From: Dugong dugon
Taxonomy: Eukaryota > Chordata > Mammalia > Sirenia > Dugongidae
Length of the DNA: 64,000 nt
Assembly (NCBI GenBank): GCA_030035585.1
Contig: CM057477.1
Span: 61,547,447 to 61,611,446, forward strand
Direction of reading: 5' to 3'
Part shown: positions 1-11,670 of the stretch, one piece after another
Numbering within the stretch: the first letter of the stretch is position 1
Layout of the letters: every line of letters begins with the position of its first letter
Notes under the pieces: model-generated
What the model was told of the DNA's origin: nothing
The model's database searches: none
What the model saw: only the letters and a program-made list of their open reading frames with translations
Program-made: the position numbers and the translations under genes

Positions 1-1090
1 GAAGTCAGTGGGGAAGAAAAGTAGTTTAACAAAAGGAAGGATTTTCTATTCTCAAAAAGGGACAGAGAGCTTGAACCCAGAGGTGTTCAAGCAGAGACTG
101 AATTATCCACCTGAAGGAGATTTTGCAGAGGATTTATGCAAAAGAAAGCCATTTATGTTAGGTAACTTTTAATATCACCCTTTCTTATTTTCCAACCTAA
201 GACTCTGTGGTCATGACTAACCCTGTAAACTGAGGCTAGGCAATACGTAGCACAGTTCCAAAATGCAAAAAAAAAAAAACAAAACCCCAGAGCATTTCTG
301 CCTCCAAATTCCAGCAGACGCATTTCTACTGTTTTTGAAAGGGAGGTGTTACTTCTCTGTACATGGAGAGCTTACTGTTGACTTCTGATGTAACCCTCGG
401 TGTCTGTCTTCTTGCTCTCCTGGTGAGCTGGCAAGGAATCAAGGGTGGTGACCATGGGAACTGGAATGCAGGTGTTCTTGGAGAGACAGACACCAAGACT
501 TACGCCAGCTTAGGAGGCCATGATAAAGAACATGAAGAGTAAGTCTATAGGGGAGAAACTGTAAAGGACTTTAGGTCTGCAAATGAGCCTAGTGAGAAAC
601 TATTTTAATTCTTCTGAAAACCAGATTTCTGGGTTCATGGAGTTGAGGTGACCCACCCAGGCCATTTGCCCTGGGGTGTCCTTTTGAACCTTGAGCCTTG
701 GAGACATTGGTTCCTGGGAGTCTTCTGTGAGTCAAACAATGGACTAGATAAACTAGTAAGACATTTTGCCTTGAGCATTGTTGTGCTCTTTTGAAGAATT
801 CAAAAGAACCAGACTCCAAGGATCAGTATATCCGTAATTATTTTAATTGTTCTTCAAGACAACTGTATGAAAATCATTCCTGACCAAAAATTTGTTTATC
901 AGTTCTGTTCAGACCCTTTTTTCCATGTCAGTGGGGATAAGATTTGGTATAAGTGTTTTGAGGTTCTCTTATCTTCCAAACATTTTTGACTCTAGTCAAA
1001 ATGTTACCCTGATTTACAAATCGTATATTAAATAAACTTCAATCAATTTCTCTTATTGGCTTAATATGATTTTTGTCTTAATACTAGAAA
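1..1090. other. Unique non-coding DNA, nothing recognised
   Basis: No open frame here has coding character and no repeat family was recognised. The only low-complexity element is a short A-tract near 270-281. It ends at a short A-run followed by a few bases (about 1089-1103) that resemble the reverse complement of the SINE tail, too short to call. Confidence 0.5.
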
Positions 1091-1106
1091 AAAAAAACCC
1101 ACTGTC

Positions 1107-2175
1107 GTCACAATGGAATACTATGCAATAAACAACAATGATGAATCAGCGAAACATCTCACAACATGGATGAACCTGGGGGGCATTACGCTGAGTGAAA
1201 TAAGTCAATCACAAAAGGTCAAACACGGTATAAGACCACTATTATAAAAACTCACAAAAAGGTTTACACATAAAAGAAACCATCTTTTGTTTCTTTTTAC
1301 AAAGGAGCGGGGGGACACCAACTATACAATAGATAAGTAGTAACTTTGGTGAAGAGTAAGACAGTTCACAGTACTGGGGAAGTCAGCATAAACTTGACCA
1401 GGGTAGGTCATGGAAGCTTCACAGATACATCCAAACTCCCTGAGGCACCAAATTACCAGGCTGAGGGCTGGGGACCATGGTGTCGGGGGACATTTAGCTC
1501 AATTGGCATAATATAATTTATAAAGAAAATGTTCTACATCCTACTTTGGTGAGTAGCATCTGGGGTCTTAAAACCTTGTAAGCAGCCATCTAACATACAT
1601 CTACTGGTCCCACCTCATCTCCAGTAAGGGAGAATGAAGAAAATCAAAGACATAAGGAAAGATTAGTCCAAAGGACTAATGGACCACAACTACCACAGCC
1701 TCCACCAGACTGAGTCCAGCACAACTAGATGGTGCCCAGCTACCACCACTGACTTCTCTGACAGAGACCACAATAGAGGGTCCCGGACAGAGTAGGAGAA
1801 AAATGTAGAACAAAATTCTAACTTACAAAAAAAGACTAGAGTTGCTGTTCTGACAGATACTAGAGAAGCGCTGAGAATATGGGCCCCAGACACTCTTTTA
1901 AGTCAGTACTAAAGTCACTCCTGAGGTTCTCCCTTCAGCCAAAGATTAGACAGCCCCATAAGACAAAATGAGACTAAATGGGCACACCAGACTAGGGGCA
2001 GGGATGAGAAGCAGGAGGGGACAGGAAAGCTGGTAGTGGGGAACCCAAGGTCTAGAAGGGGAGAATGTTAACATGCCATGGGTTTGGCAACTAACGTCAC
2101 AAAACAATATGTGTATTAATTGTTTAATTAGAAAGTAATTTGCTCTGTAAACCTTCATCTAAAGTACAATAAAAC

Positions 2176-2178
<3 letters not shown>
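1107..2178 (+). mobile_element. 5'-truncated LINE-1 3' end (elephant-type L1)
   Basis: The copy begins in the last codons of L1 ORF2: aatggaatactatgcaataa reads as the MEYYA motif. It then runs through a long 3' untranslated region with landmarks gtgagtagcatctggggtct near 1549, ccaaaggactaatggaccac near 1668, and ctgtaaaccttcatctaaag near 2146. The same landmarks recur at 19.65-20.43 and 31.72-32.40 kb and in reverse at 51.3-52.4 kb, which defines the family from within the window. An A-rich tail passes straight into an AC repeat. No target-site duplication was found. It cannot encode protein. Confidence 0.88.

Positions 2179-2227
<49 letters not shown>
2178..2227. repeat. (AC)n microsatellite in L1 tail
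   Basis: About 24 uninterrupted AC units grow directly from the A-rich tail of the preceding L1, a common origin for mammalian dinucleotide repeats. Its length makes it a likely length polymorphism. Confidence 0.95.
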
Positions 2228-2228
<1 letters not shown>

Positions 2229-2490
2229 CAGCTATTAAATGAAAAGTAAGAATTTAAATTTATCCAGGCTCAAAGACTACATGTGACTGTGGACAGAGCG
2301 GTAGAAAACTGGGAATAAGGTGACCTCTCCAAAACAGGAACTCCAGTAGGGAAAAGTAGCTTCTAGGGTTCTTTGAGATGGCCACCAATATGACTAGCAC
2401 CAAGGGCAGGGGAGGGTCGTGGGGGCTATGTGTACAAGGGTGTGTTCGCATGCAAGCAGCTGGCAGTGATGCCTTTTCCAAAGGAGAGGC

Positions 2491-2705
2491 AAAAAAAAAA
2501 AAAAAAAAAACTATCACCATAGAGGCGATTCCAACTCCTATCAACCCTACAGGATAGAGCAGAACTGTCCCATAGGGTTTCCAACGCTGTAAATTTTTAC
2601 AGAAGCCAACTGCCACATCTTTTTCCCAAAGAGTGACTGGTGGGTTCGAACCTTGGACCTTTCCGTTAGCAATGGAACGCTTAACCACTGTGCTACCAGG
2701 GCTCC
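2491..2705 (-). mobile_element. AfroSINE, TSD-flanked
   Basis: Read on the minus strand it starts with ggagccctggtagcacagtg, has a B-box-like ggttcgaaccc-type segment, an extra body module (acagaagccaactgccaca on the plus strand), and a 3' tail that is T-rich in sense (A20 at 2491-2510 on the plus strand). A perfect 12-bp duplication tttccaaaggag flanks it at 2475-2486 and 2706-2717. Four bases (aggc) separate the left repeat from the tail. Confidence 0.93.
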
Positions 2706-2717
2706 TTTCCAAAGGAG

Positions 2718-4150
2718 CGGAGACCTGAAAATTGAAATCGGGGGCATCAGAAAGTAACCTGGGATGGTCATGCCTTTGAGGCATACCAAATCCTAAATCT
2801 ACAGCTACACCAGAAAAGGTCAATTAAGTAGCATTCTGTGCTGATGTTTCTGTTAAGTGGCTTTTATCATATTCTAATTCTCTAAACATTAGCAATGTAA
2901 CTAGTCAGCTTCTGTAAACAACAAAGAGTCTTTTTAGCACACTTACTGTTCTGTAGCATTCACATACATAGTATTGCTTAATTCTCACCAGCGGTGGATT
3001 TGGAACAGGTTCTCTGTGCGGTATTTTCAAGTCCTGACCAGAATAGCAGCACTAAGAACAGTTTCTGTATGCTCAGGTGAATACCTAAAAATACACACTA
3101 ATTCTCCTTTTGGAGGCAGTGGAAGTCATTGTCAATCATCCTACAAAAGGCTAATATCAATGAGTGTTAGCCTCAGCTAAGCTCTTTCAAATCCTACTGT
3201 TTCAAATCCACACATTTCTAGGGTTTCTTTCAAATTCTGATGAGCTAGCTAAGAGTTACTTCAAATTGTCATACTCCTTCTGTACCGTTTGCATGCAATC
3301 TTTAGTAAGCTCATTTTGAGTTCAAAGCACTTCAGAGTTTATTTTTATAGGTAAGGCTCCACCCGCTCTTCAATGGAAATCTAATAGTTTTTGTACTATA
3401 TGTACAGAAATGTACTTGAGTCTTCAGGAATTTATTGAGAAATTTTAAATTTACATGTATATGTATTATTTAGTGAGCCAGATTTATATTCAGGAGCTTG
3501 TCAATTTAATATAGATTGCCCTTTGGGAGATTAACCATAGCAGGCAGTAATAAAAGTTAGGACTCTGTGTTGAAATATGATAGATGGATTGAAGACTATT
3601 GCTAAGAGTTGGTTTATTTGGTATACTTCATAGTCTCCTGTCCCCAAACACAGAGCACAATACGGGGAGAGGGTGAGATGTCAGCAACTTTATTACTCAC
3701 TTCTTCCTAATGGCTCCTTTGGGCCCATTATTTCATTGATCTCATCCCATCACGGGGGGAGGAGGAGACATTTCTTTCAGACACAATTAAAAATTATTTT
3801 TAAAAAGTCCTGAATTTTCCTCACAATATATATATAAGTGTCATATGAATGAGAGAGAAATTGAAAAGACACATTTTCCAATCATCAGTGGTTCTTATTC
3901 ACAAATGATACTATCTACCAGCCTAGCAGCTGTTTTTGGTTGTCAAGGTAAACTGGAGGAATCTGCTGACCTTTAATGTGTAGGAGGAGCCAGCGATGCT
4001 GAACAGCCCCCTGAACATCATGCCTATGAAGAACTTCCCAGGCTAAAATGTCAGTAGAGGAATGTAAGGGAAATCAAATAGAAACCCAAGAGAAGACAAT
4101 TATTTCTCTCTTTCATTGCATGATAAATCAATCAGACCAAAAATAATAAT
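2718..4150. other. Unique non-coding DNA, nothing recognised
   Basis: AT-rich sequence without a recognisable repeat or a coding-like frame. Short homopolymers and a tatatata run near 3826-3835 are the only simple features. Confidence 0.45.
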
Positions 4151-4159
4151 AATGATACA

Positions 4160-5720
4160 GAGTATCTGAGTAACAAGTAAAATGGTACATCTAGCTAATA
4201 CATCTATGCCGCGGGAACAGAGAAAATACCTTCTTTTCAAGCAAAGAACTTGATAACGTATTATGCCACAAACAAAACATCAATAAATTCCTGAAGACAG
4301 GAAAATGTAGGAAATATTCTCTTATCACAGTGCAATAAAACTGGAAATTATTCACACAACTAGAAAAACAAATATGCCCTATCTTCCGAATATTTTAAGT
4401 CTTCCTCCTAATTTTTGAGTCAAGAAGGAAAAGAGCATGGAAAAAATGTTAATAATATCTAGGAAACAACTATATGAAAAAACCCATTAGGCAGCTAAAA
4501 AAGTGCTCAGAGGAAAATCATAGACTTAAATAGTTACATTAAAAAGAATAAAAAATAAATTAAGCATATAACGTAAGAAGTTAAAGGGGAAAAAACTATA
4601 GAAAGCAGAAAAAGTGAATTAATATACAGGAGATTATAAATTAATTATGAGAAAGAAGAGTAGAGAATGAATAAATAAATGGAAATGCTGGTTCTTAAAC
4701 TGTTAGCGAACCAAATCAGGAGGAGTTATAAAGGAGGCTACTACAATTATAAAAAAATAAGAAATAATACGAGGCAAATAAATACTAATATATAGGACAA
4801 AATCATAACAGACTTGTTTGCTCAACTCTGCAAATAACTTTCAAAACTTGGGTGAAAAGTATCTAGGAAATAAGTAAAACAAATTGCCTCCAGAAGACAG
4901 AGAAGACATAATCACACCCATTACCACACAAATAAAGGTTGTTAAAGAGCTATCCCTAAGATTAGAAACACACACGCACATTAGGTAGGCCTAGATAGTT
5001 TACAGCACAATTTGCCAAATCTTTAAAATAACCGTTCGTTCTGATACCATCTAAACTCTTCCAGAAAATACGGGGGATAAATCAAGGAATGTTCCCAAAT
5101 TCTTTTTATAAAGCAATAGTAACTTTGATATGTAAACTTGACAACGACTGCACCAAAAAGAAAATTTTATAGCAAATTAGGGGTTATCCTCTAATTCCAT
5201 TATTTTTTAATTATTTAATTCCATGTATTTTTACTTAGGAATTGTTGCTAGCTGCTGCTGAGCCAGCCTCAACTCATGGCGACCCTGTGTACAACGGGAT
5301 CGGATTGTTGCGAGTCATAGAGTTTCACTGGTTGATTTTTCAGAAGTAGATCTCCAGGCCTTTCTTCCTAGCCCAGGTTAGTCTGGAAGCTCTGCTGAAA
5401 CCTCTTCAGCATCACAGCAACACACAAGCCTCCAAGGACAAACAGGTGGTGGCTGCACATGAGGTGCATTCGCCAGGAATCCAACCTGGGTCCCCAGGAT
5501 GGTGGGCAAGAATTCTAACACTGAACCACCAATGCCCCCCATTTAGGAACAGCAATGCAAAAATCCTAAATTAAATGTTAACAAATAAAATCTAGAAGCA
5601 ATTAAAAGAATAATAGACCATGACCAAATGGAATTTATTCTAGGAATGCAAAAAATTTAAAAAAAAAAGATTTAAAAAACTTAGGAAGAAAATCTATCAA
5701 TACCTAATTCCTTACTATAG
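4160..5720 (+). mobile_element. Degenerate ancient L1 ORF2 fragment, split by a SINE
   Basis: Decayed L1 ORF2 is visible on the plus strand. 4225-4360 follows the stretch before the RT domain (ttatgccacaaacaaaacat then aataaaactggaaattatt). 5050-5120 follows ctcttccagaaaatacggg. After the SINE, 5550-5720 continues with aaaatcctaaat and catgaccaaatggaatttatt, the conserved RT segment that in functional L1 precedes a glycine-rich motif. Many frameshifts and stops; L1M-grade age. The SINE at 5242-5540 interrupts it, and the L1 order is collinear across the gap. Confidence 0.72.
5242..5540 (-). mobile_element. SINE with tRNA-Gly-like head
   Basis: On the minus strand it begins ggggggcattggtggttcag and continues tgttagaattcttgcccacc, which resembles the 5' half of tRNA-Gly and not the usual head of the SINEs here. 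The body contains a gctgtgctgaagaggtttc-type segment not found in the standard copies. The tail is shared with RTE (tacacagggtcgccatgagt). A 9-bp duplication with one mismatch, acttaggaa / atttaggaa, flanks it at 5233-5241 and 5541-5549. A relative lies at 8561-8882. Confidence 0.85.
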
Positions 5721-5839
5721 CATTCAAAGCCTTTTACAGTACGACAGTTTTCCTTTCCACATTAACTCCACTACTCGAATAACAGTCAAACACTGTTATT
5801 CAATGTTGCACATACTTATGCTGACATTTTTTATCTCTT

Positions 5840-6185
5840 GGCCTCTGCTAACTTTGTATCTGTGTTTGGAATGCTATTTCCCCAAACTTCTTCCCAATTC
5901 TAAAAATCGTATCCATTCATCAAAACTCAATTTAAATATCAATTCATAAGAAGAGCTTCCTTGATTCTCCCCACAATCAGAAACCTCTCTTCTTCAGCTG
6001 AACAAGCCAAATACTCTCTTCCAGCATTCCTTACACTTAATCCCGTGTTACAGATTATTTGCGTAAAGGTACTATGTCTCTTATTAGACTAGAAACTTTG
6101 AGGGTAAGGGCCACATCTTATGCACCTCTGTATTCCAATTACCCCAAGCACAAAGCCTTACACACTTGTTTGTGTTGGTGCACTA
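5840..6185 (+). mobile_element. LINE-2 3' fragment
   Basis: The order of phrases fits ancient L2: tttggaatgctatttcccca, then aagagcttccttgattctcc, then agactagaaactttgagggt and gtaagggccacatcttatgc. This is the typical 3' end describing a short untranslated region before the final repeat. Highly diverged. Confidence 0.7.
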
Positions 6186-6189
6186 ATAT

Positions 6190-7185
6190 ACAAAAAATCC
6201 AGATTATAAACACAAAAGCAAACTGAAGACTTGGGGGCTTTCCTTAAAATGTTACTGCATGTGTATGGAATGAAAAGTCAGAATCTGAAAATCAGCAGAG
6301 CCATGCCATGCCAGCCCCACTATCATCCCGCAGTCGGAATCATGGCAGCATGAAGCACGCTCAGGCTCCAGGGTAAGAAACTCTAATTACCTTCAGCCAG
6401 CTCCTAAGATAACAGGAACAGCTATTGCAGAAGCCAAAAAGCAGCCCGAACCATCATTTCTGGGCATGGGTGTAGTACTGAGTAAAAACGTCAGAATGGG
6501 ACTGTTGGTTTCATTAGACTGTTGGTTGGGAAGCAAGTACTTCACACCACCCACGCACCATCACCACCTCCCCAACTGCACGACTCATCCTCTTTGTATT
6601 TTCATTTTTCAGGAGGCCCATATATTAACCTGTGTTCTAAAATTTCACTGAAAATGTATAAGCTTGTGAGACAATCATAATGTCGAGTTTCAAAATGTAT
6701 GTGTAGTCTGTAATGCACAGCAGGTCAACAGTCCCTATCAGAACTGCACCTGAAGGTTTGCTAAGAACAGAATATTAAACAGAACAGACACTATGGGATT
6801 TAATGTGAGAAACTGGCATTAGGTTAGAACAGTACAAAAAGGTCATAGTCCAACCCTTGTTGGTACACTTCTTGAGAACAGAATTTTAAGCATAAATCTG
6901 TTATCCTGGGTACTATTACAAAAGCAATGAAATCCAGTGAAATGATGAATTTCTGCATTATTCTGAATACAAGAGTTACAGCTTATTTTAAGACTATGCA
7001 AAACAAAGAAGTTGATATACCTATCACTTTCCTAGAATCTTAATCTATTAGTTACTTTTCATTTCCTAACCCCGTGCTATCAGGCCCTCCTTTACACTGT
7101 GTCCTCTTTGGATGTTTGAGCCACCCCTTCTTGGTTTTCCTCCTACTTCTCTGATGTACCTGCATCTTGCATCTCCCTTTCTTTC
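6190..7185. other. Unique non-coding DNA, nothing recognised
   Basis: No repeat family or coding frame was recognised; the short open frame at 6466-6651 shows no domain, no initiation context and no coding-type composition. Confidence 0.45.
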
Positions 7186-7188
7186 TGC

Positions 7189-7346
7189 GGAGCCCTGGTG
7201 GTGCAGTGGTTAAGAGCTTAGCTGCTAACCAAAAGGCTGGCGGTTTGAATCCACCAGCTGCTCCTTGGAAACCCTATGGGGCAGTTCCACTCTGTCCTAC
7301 AGGGTTGCTACGAGTCAGAAATCAACTCCAAGGCAACAGGTTTGGT
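7189..7346 (+). mobile_element. AfroSINE, short-body form
   Basis: Head ggagccctggtggtgcagtg, then tgctaaccaaaaggctggcg and ggtttgaatccacc (B-box-like), then the short body ccagctgctccttggaaacc, and tail gttgctacgagtcagaaatc. It lacks the extra body module seen in longer copies. Target duplication is not clear. The open frames that cross it are SINE sequence, not a gene. Confidence 0.93.
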
Positions 7347-7614
7347 CTTCTTCTCCATCTGCCTTTTACAGCCCAGTGGTCCTTCAGTGTTCCTATTCAG
7401 CACTCACCTCGTGTCACACACTCTCCTTTTCAGAGCGTACCACTCTCCATGGCTTCAAACAAACTACATCAGAATCTATGTCACCAAATATCTCTAGACA
7501 AGAATCACGTACTTAATTGTTCCCTAGCTCTCACATACATAAAGAGAACTTGCTTTCTCCATCCCAATTTGCTATGAGTTAGATTTGACTCAATGACCAC
7601 GGGTTTGATTTTTG

Positions 7615-8026
7615 AGTAGTGACCCCCAGCAAAGATGTCCAGGAATTAATGCCTGGAATCTCAACCCTGGGTCCCTAATCCCTGGGGAGATTACCTGATG
7701 AACCCAATGCAATCAGGAAGGTTCTTATAAGGGACACGCAAGAGGGTCAGAGTCTGAAAGAGAGATTTAAAGATATAATGTTGATATTTTAAGATAAAGA
7801 AGGAAGGGGCCACAATCCAAGTAAAGCAGTCAGTCTCTAGAAGCTGGAAAAGGCAAAGAAATAGATTCTCCTCTAGAGCTTGAAGAAGAAATCACTTCTG
7901 ATTTCAGCCTAATGAAACCCATTTTAGATTTCTGACCTCCAGAACTGTAAGATAACAAATTTGCATTGTTTTAGGCAAGCCACTAAGTTTGTGGTAATTT
8001 GTTACAGCAGCATTAGAAGTAATTCA
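7615..8026 (+). mobile_element. MaLR-type LTR (ERVL-MaLR/MLT-like), diverged
   Basis: Ordered landmarks are ctaatccctggggagattac, ttcttataagggacacgcaa, gaaggaaggggccacaatcc, gaccctccag-type ctgacctccagaactgtaag, and the end gtttgtggtaatttgttaca followed by gcagcattagaag. This matches the plan of mammalian MaLR LTRs and is similar to 58240-58667. A few terminal bases at each end are uncertain. Confidence 0.65.
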
Positions 8027-8084
8027 CCAACCATTTCTTTTCTCAGTCTATGATACCACCTTAAAGCACCCCTTGATTTACTGA

Positions 8085-8300
8085 TCATTCTCCAATACCA
8101 CTCTGACACATCCAGCGTCTCTCCAAGACCCATTGACTTTACCTCCTAAATTCTTCATGTGCCTCCCGCCCCATCTGCTCTAATCTCCACAGGTACTCCC
8201 TAAAACAGACCATCATCCGGTGACTCCTTACTAGTCTCCTTGCATCTACTCAGGCCATTCCCTCCCCCACCCCAACCTGGGCAAGTTCATCATCCTCCAT
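8085..8300 (+). mobile_element. Probable LINE-2 fragment
   Basis: C-rich, diverged phrases such as catcatccggtgactccttactagtctcc (read in parts) followed by tgcatctactcaggccattc resemble the C-rich part of L2 upstream of its 3' end. Only a weak pattern match. Confidence 0.45.
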
Positions 8301-8313
8301 AAAGCCCCATACC

Positions 8314-8512
8314 CTTACTGTTGTCATCAAGTTGATTCTGACTCATAGCCACCCTATAGGACAGAGCAGAACTGCCCCATAGGGTTTCCAAGGCTGTAAT
8401 CTTGACAGGTGCAGACTGCCACATCTTTGTCCTGCGGAACAGCTGTTGGGTTCCAAACGCCAACCTTTCAGTTAGCAGCCCAGCACTTAACCACTGTGCC
8501 ACCAGAGCGTCT
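8314..8512 (-). mobile_element. AfroSINE, long-body form
   Basis: Plus-strand landmarks of a reverse copy: tgattctgactcatagccac, cctataggacagagcagaac, gggtttccaaggctgtaatc, the extra module tgcagactgccacatctttg, then gttagcagcccagcacttaa and the head ccactgtgccaccag. The longer module (about 45 nt between the two conserved blocks) is shared with 2491-2705 and 36825-37022. Confidence 0.92.
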
Positions 8513-8560
8513 CATACGACCCTGGAAAATCTTTATAAGACAAAATCTGATGTTATCTCT

Positions 8561-8882
8561 GTTGTTGATACTAGCTGCCATTAAGGTGACCTCTGACTCA
8601 TAGAGACACCATGCGCAACAGAAAAAAAATGCTGCCCTGGTCCTCTGCCATCCCTATTGATTAGTTGTGAATCGAACCGTTGTGATCTATAGGGTTTTCA
8701 TTGGCTTTTCTTCCTAGTATATCAGTCTGGAAGCTCCGCTGAAAACTGTTCAGCATCATAGCAACACATGAGCTTCCACCGACAGACGGGCTGTGGTTGC
8801 ACATGAGGTGCACTGGCCAGGAGTCAAACCCAGGGCTCTTGCACGTACGGAAAGAATCCCACCACTGAGCCACCCCTGCCCC
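8561..8882 (-). mobile_element. SINE with tRNA-Gly-like head (second copy)
   Basis: Same architecture as 5242-5540: RTE-like tail (tcatagagacaccatgcgca on plus), middle segment gtctggaagctccgctgaaa, then gaggtgcactggccaggagt, and a head ending ccaccactgagccacccctg. A 12-bp duplication with two mismatches (gatgttatctct / gataatatctct) flanks it at 8549-8560 and 8883-8894. Confidence 0.85.
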
Positions 8883-8984
8883 GATAATATCTCTAGCCAA
8901 ATGAAAATAAAATGACTCACTCTTGACAACAGAATGAGAATCAAGCTTCTTCATCTGATACAAGGGCCTTCATAGTTTGACATC

Positions 8985-9240
8985 CACCTACTCATCCAAT
9001 ATTAATCTCTGCCCTCTGTTCATCTCTGGCCTCAATTCATCATGGCGTTTAAACTTGGTGTTTCACCATTGCTCTGTGCCTTGGTCTGTGTGCTCTTACC
9101 ACTCGTGTAATTGGCAGACTCCTACATATCTTTCTATACTGTGTTCTCTGATACCTTCATGCAAACCCTCAATGGTGAGCTCCCTGAGGGATGGGACCTC
9201 TGTCCACCTCTTTCTCCACAGTGCCTAGCCGCGCCCTCAC
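8985..9240 (+). mobile_element. LINE-2 3' fragment
   Basis: tcaatggtgagctccctgag followed by ggatgggacctctgtccacc and cacagtgcctagccgcgccc matches the ending of L2 before its terminal repeat. Upstream bases (9050-9170) are consistent but more diverged. Confidence 0.65.
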
Positions 9241-9639
9241 TCTAGACACTAGCCTTCCCTCCTCATGACCGCTGGCATACATCTGCCCCACTATCTTTCT
9301 CCTAGTCAAGGCTCATATTTAGCTTTGAATTTACTTTGAGAATTAAAAGCTACTCCCTGCCCAGTAGGACACCCTGCCCTGAGACATCTGTATGAGCTGG
9401 TGGGTGTTACATTTGAGAAATGGTACAAGAAAAACCAACCCTGGTATCATGGCCACTTCTTCTAATGCTAAGTCCACCTCAAAATATAGATTTAGGGGAA
9501 GAGGCACTTGTTAGTCCCAATTATGCTGTAGATGGAGACCCACTCAAAGGTGCTTTAAAGGCACCCCTTAGTGCTCCCTTCTTGGTTATAAAGAATTGCA
9601 CTTACTTTCAGTTTTTGGCATAGATAAGTTTTTGTACTT

Positions 9640-9990
9640 TCAAATCATTTTTATTCCTTTTCTCTGGCTCATCCCCAATTTCCTAATATTGTGTGTAAAA
9701 TACGGAGCTGGAAATTATACTCTTAATATGGTCTTAACGATTTTGAACACAGTGAGTGGATTATTCCGGGATTCTTGGGTGTTATACTGTGGTTAATGAC
9801 ACCCCACATCGTATTTGCCTTCTTGATAACAGCCCTATATTGCTCGTATTCCTGAGTGACATTGTGAGAATGACCTTCTACCTGCAGAATACTTATATGT
9901 CAATTCCATTTTTTATGATGGCTAGGGTAGTCCATCTGTATTTTTTTCCTAGAATAATAAAAACCGCATGCTTTTGCGAGGAGCTGTCTA
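9640..9990 (+). mobile_element. Possible CR1/L3-type LINE relic
   Basis: Phrases such as gtgttatactgtggttaatg, cacatcgtatttgccttctt and gctcgtattcctgagtgaca follow the order known from L3/CR1 3' sequences (an enumeration of atacttctgttaat, then a cttttttgcagc stretch, then gctcatattcagc). Identity is weak and the assignment tentative. Confidence 0.45.
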
Positions 9991-10435
9991 ATGCACTGAC
10001 AGTATAGTTCATCCTGACTTGATGTTCCACTCTATAATTCGAACCATCAGACTCAAATCAGAGCCTCACAAAAGTTCTCTAACAGTTTTCTTTATTTTAA
10101 ACATATGTTACATATCTATATGGGTGAGTAACACTTTAAATCAAAGTAAAAATAAACATACTTCTTCAACTACCAGTTGCTGCAACTTCATGTTAGAAGC
10201 CATAAACGCCAGAAATAATGGTTTAGGCAGACCATGGAGAAATACTTCTTGGGGTTATACTCTGATTGCATTAGCCACTAGGTTTTTGAGGTTTTTTTTC
10301 AATTCTACAATGAGAAGGACACAGTTGAGAGCAGAGAGAAATTTTAAAGTTATCTGCCTTTCTGATAAAGCAATGGAAATGGAGACCCAAATTATGCTTC
10401 TAAAGTGAAATGAAATAGGCTCAACAAATTACTCC

Positions 10436-10556
10436 TTCTCTCCTGTGAGCTCTTTGAGGGCAGGGACTGTGCCTTATTCGTCTATATATCCCCAGGGTCT
10501 GACACAAAGCCAGGCACAGAGTAGATCGCAAATGTCTGAATAAATCAAGAAATAAG
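10436..10556 (+). mobile_element. LINE-2 3' end
   Basis: cctgtgagctctttgagggc, agggactgtgccttattcgt, tatatccccagggtctgaca, gccaggcacagagtagatcg and gtctgaataaatcaag form an almost textbook L2 3' end on the plus strand. Confidence 0.85.
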
Positions 10557-10904
10557 TACCGTTCCCAGCACTTTTAGTGACATTCCTTAGGCTCACTATA
10601 TAAGAGCTTCCAAATCTCAGTGACATCTTTGAATAATTGCCCTAGCCTCTCAGCCAGCACTTTCTACACCATTTAGATAACTATAAACAAAAACCCTCAA
10701 ATGTGAAAGGCAAAAAATATATATATTTCTTCTCTAATTGGCTCCCGAAAAAAGTCTCAATCCAGATTAAATGTTTCTATTAATTTATGTAAATTAGTGA
10801 ATTTCAGTTTCCCACATTGATTTTAAAAAGAATTTTGATATACTTAAAAAATACATTGAATATTATCTCATTAAAATAAGATCTGTCAATGAGGGGGTTC
10901 TGGG

Positions 10905-11030
10905 TGGAAAGATCTGGATGACAGTTTCAGCTGGCTCACTTACTCACTATTAGATCTCGGAAAAATCACATTACCCCCCTAGGTCTCCATTTCCCCTCTT
11001 TGATAATGGCAATCAGAAATCACACTAATG
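10905..11030 (+). mobile_element. MIR fragment
   Basis: Follows the MIR core: gctggctcacttactcacta, then gatctcggaaaaatcacatt, ctaggtctccatttcccctc and tttgataatggcaatcag. Diverged and lacking the tRNA head. Confidence 0.55.
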
Positions 11031-11659
11031 CTTGCACCCTGCCTCCTTTCCTCTGTGCTAAGTATGGTAGAGAAATCCATAAAACACTTGGAGTTACTTT
11101 AAAGCATAAGATCAAAATGCAAGCCTGTAATGTGGCAGAACCCTTCGTGGAATAGGGCCTGGCACTCCCATGTGGAAAATGGAGTGTGAAGCTTGAAGCT
11201 CCAAGTTCTACTGGTGCCCCGTTTCCCATACCTCCTACAGATGTGGCTTCGGAGCTACAGTTTTCCCTTCAGCACACGACACTGGCTGCACCAGTTTCAA
11301 GTTTTGATCTTACAAGTGAAATTTTGCTCAGAATCTCGATAAACAAATGATGATGCAGATGTTGAGGACACTGGGTTCCTCTCCGTCTAACCCTCTAGTC
11401 CAAGACCCCGGACCTAACTCTATAGAACAAAATTTTTTTAAACCAATGGACAAGATTTATATATGGTTGCTTCCAATATTAAAGTGTCCCTGTTTCTTTA
11501 CTACAGTGTGCTTGCCAGATGTGGCTGAGAGAGAAATGGTGTTTTAATGGCAGAGAACACTGGGGCCAGACTTGTACTTCCATGCATTGGTGGACTAAAC
11601 ATCCAGGAAAGCTCTCCTGTCACGAAACACCTAGAGGTTAGATAACTTACAACTAACTT
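11030..11659. other. Unique non-coding DNA, nothing recognised
   Basis: No repeat or gene signal. Several short open frames on both strands lack any domain or splice-supported extension. Confidence 0.45.
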
Positions 11660-11670
11660 ACATTTAAATA

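Noticed and set aside
5500..5540. tRNA-Gly-like sequence
   Set aside because: Only the 5' half resembles tRNA-Gly and it is fused to a SINE body, so it is not a tRNA gene.
7189..7260. tRNA-like A and B boxes
   Set aside because: These belong to the SINE head; the copy cannot fold as a complete tRNA with acceptor stem and is followed by the SINE body.
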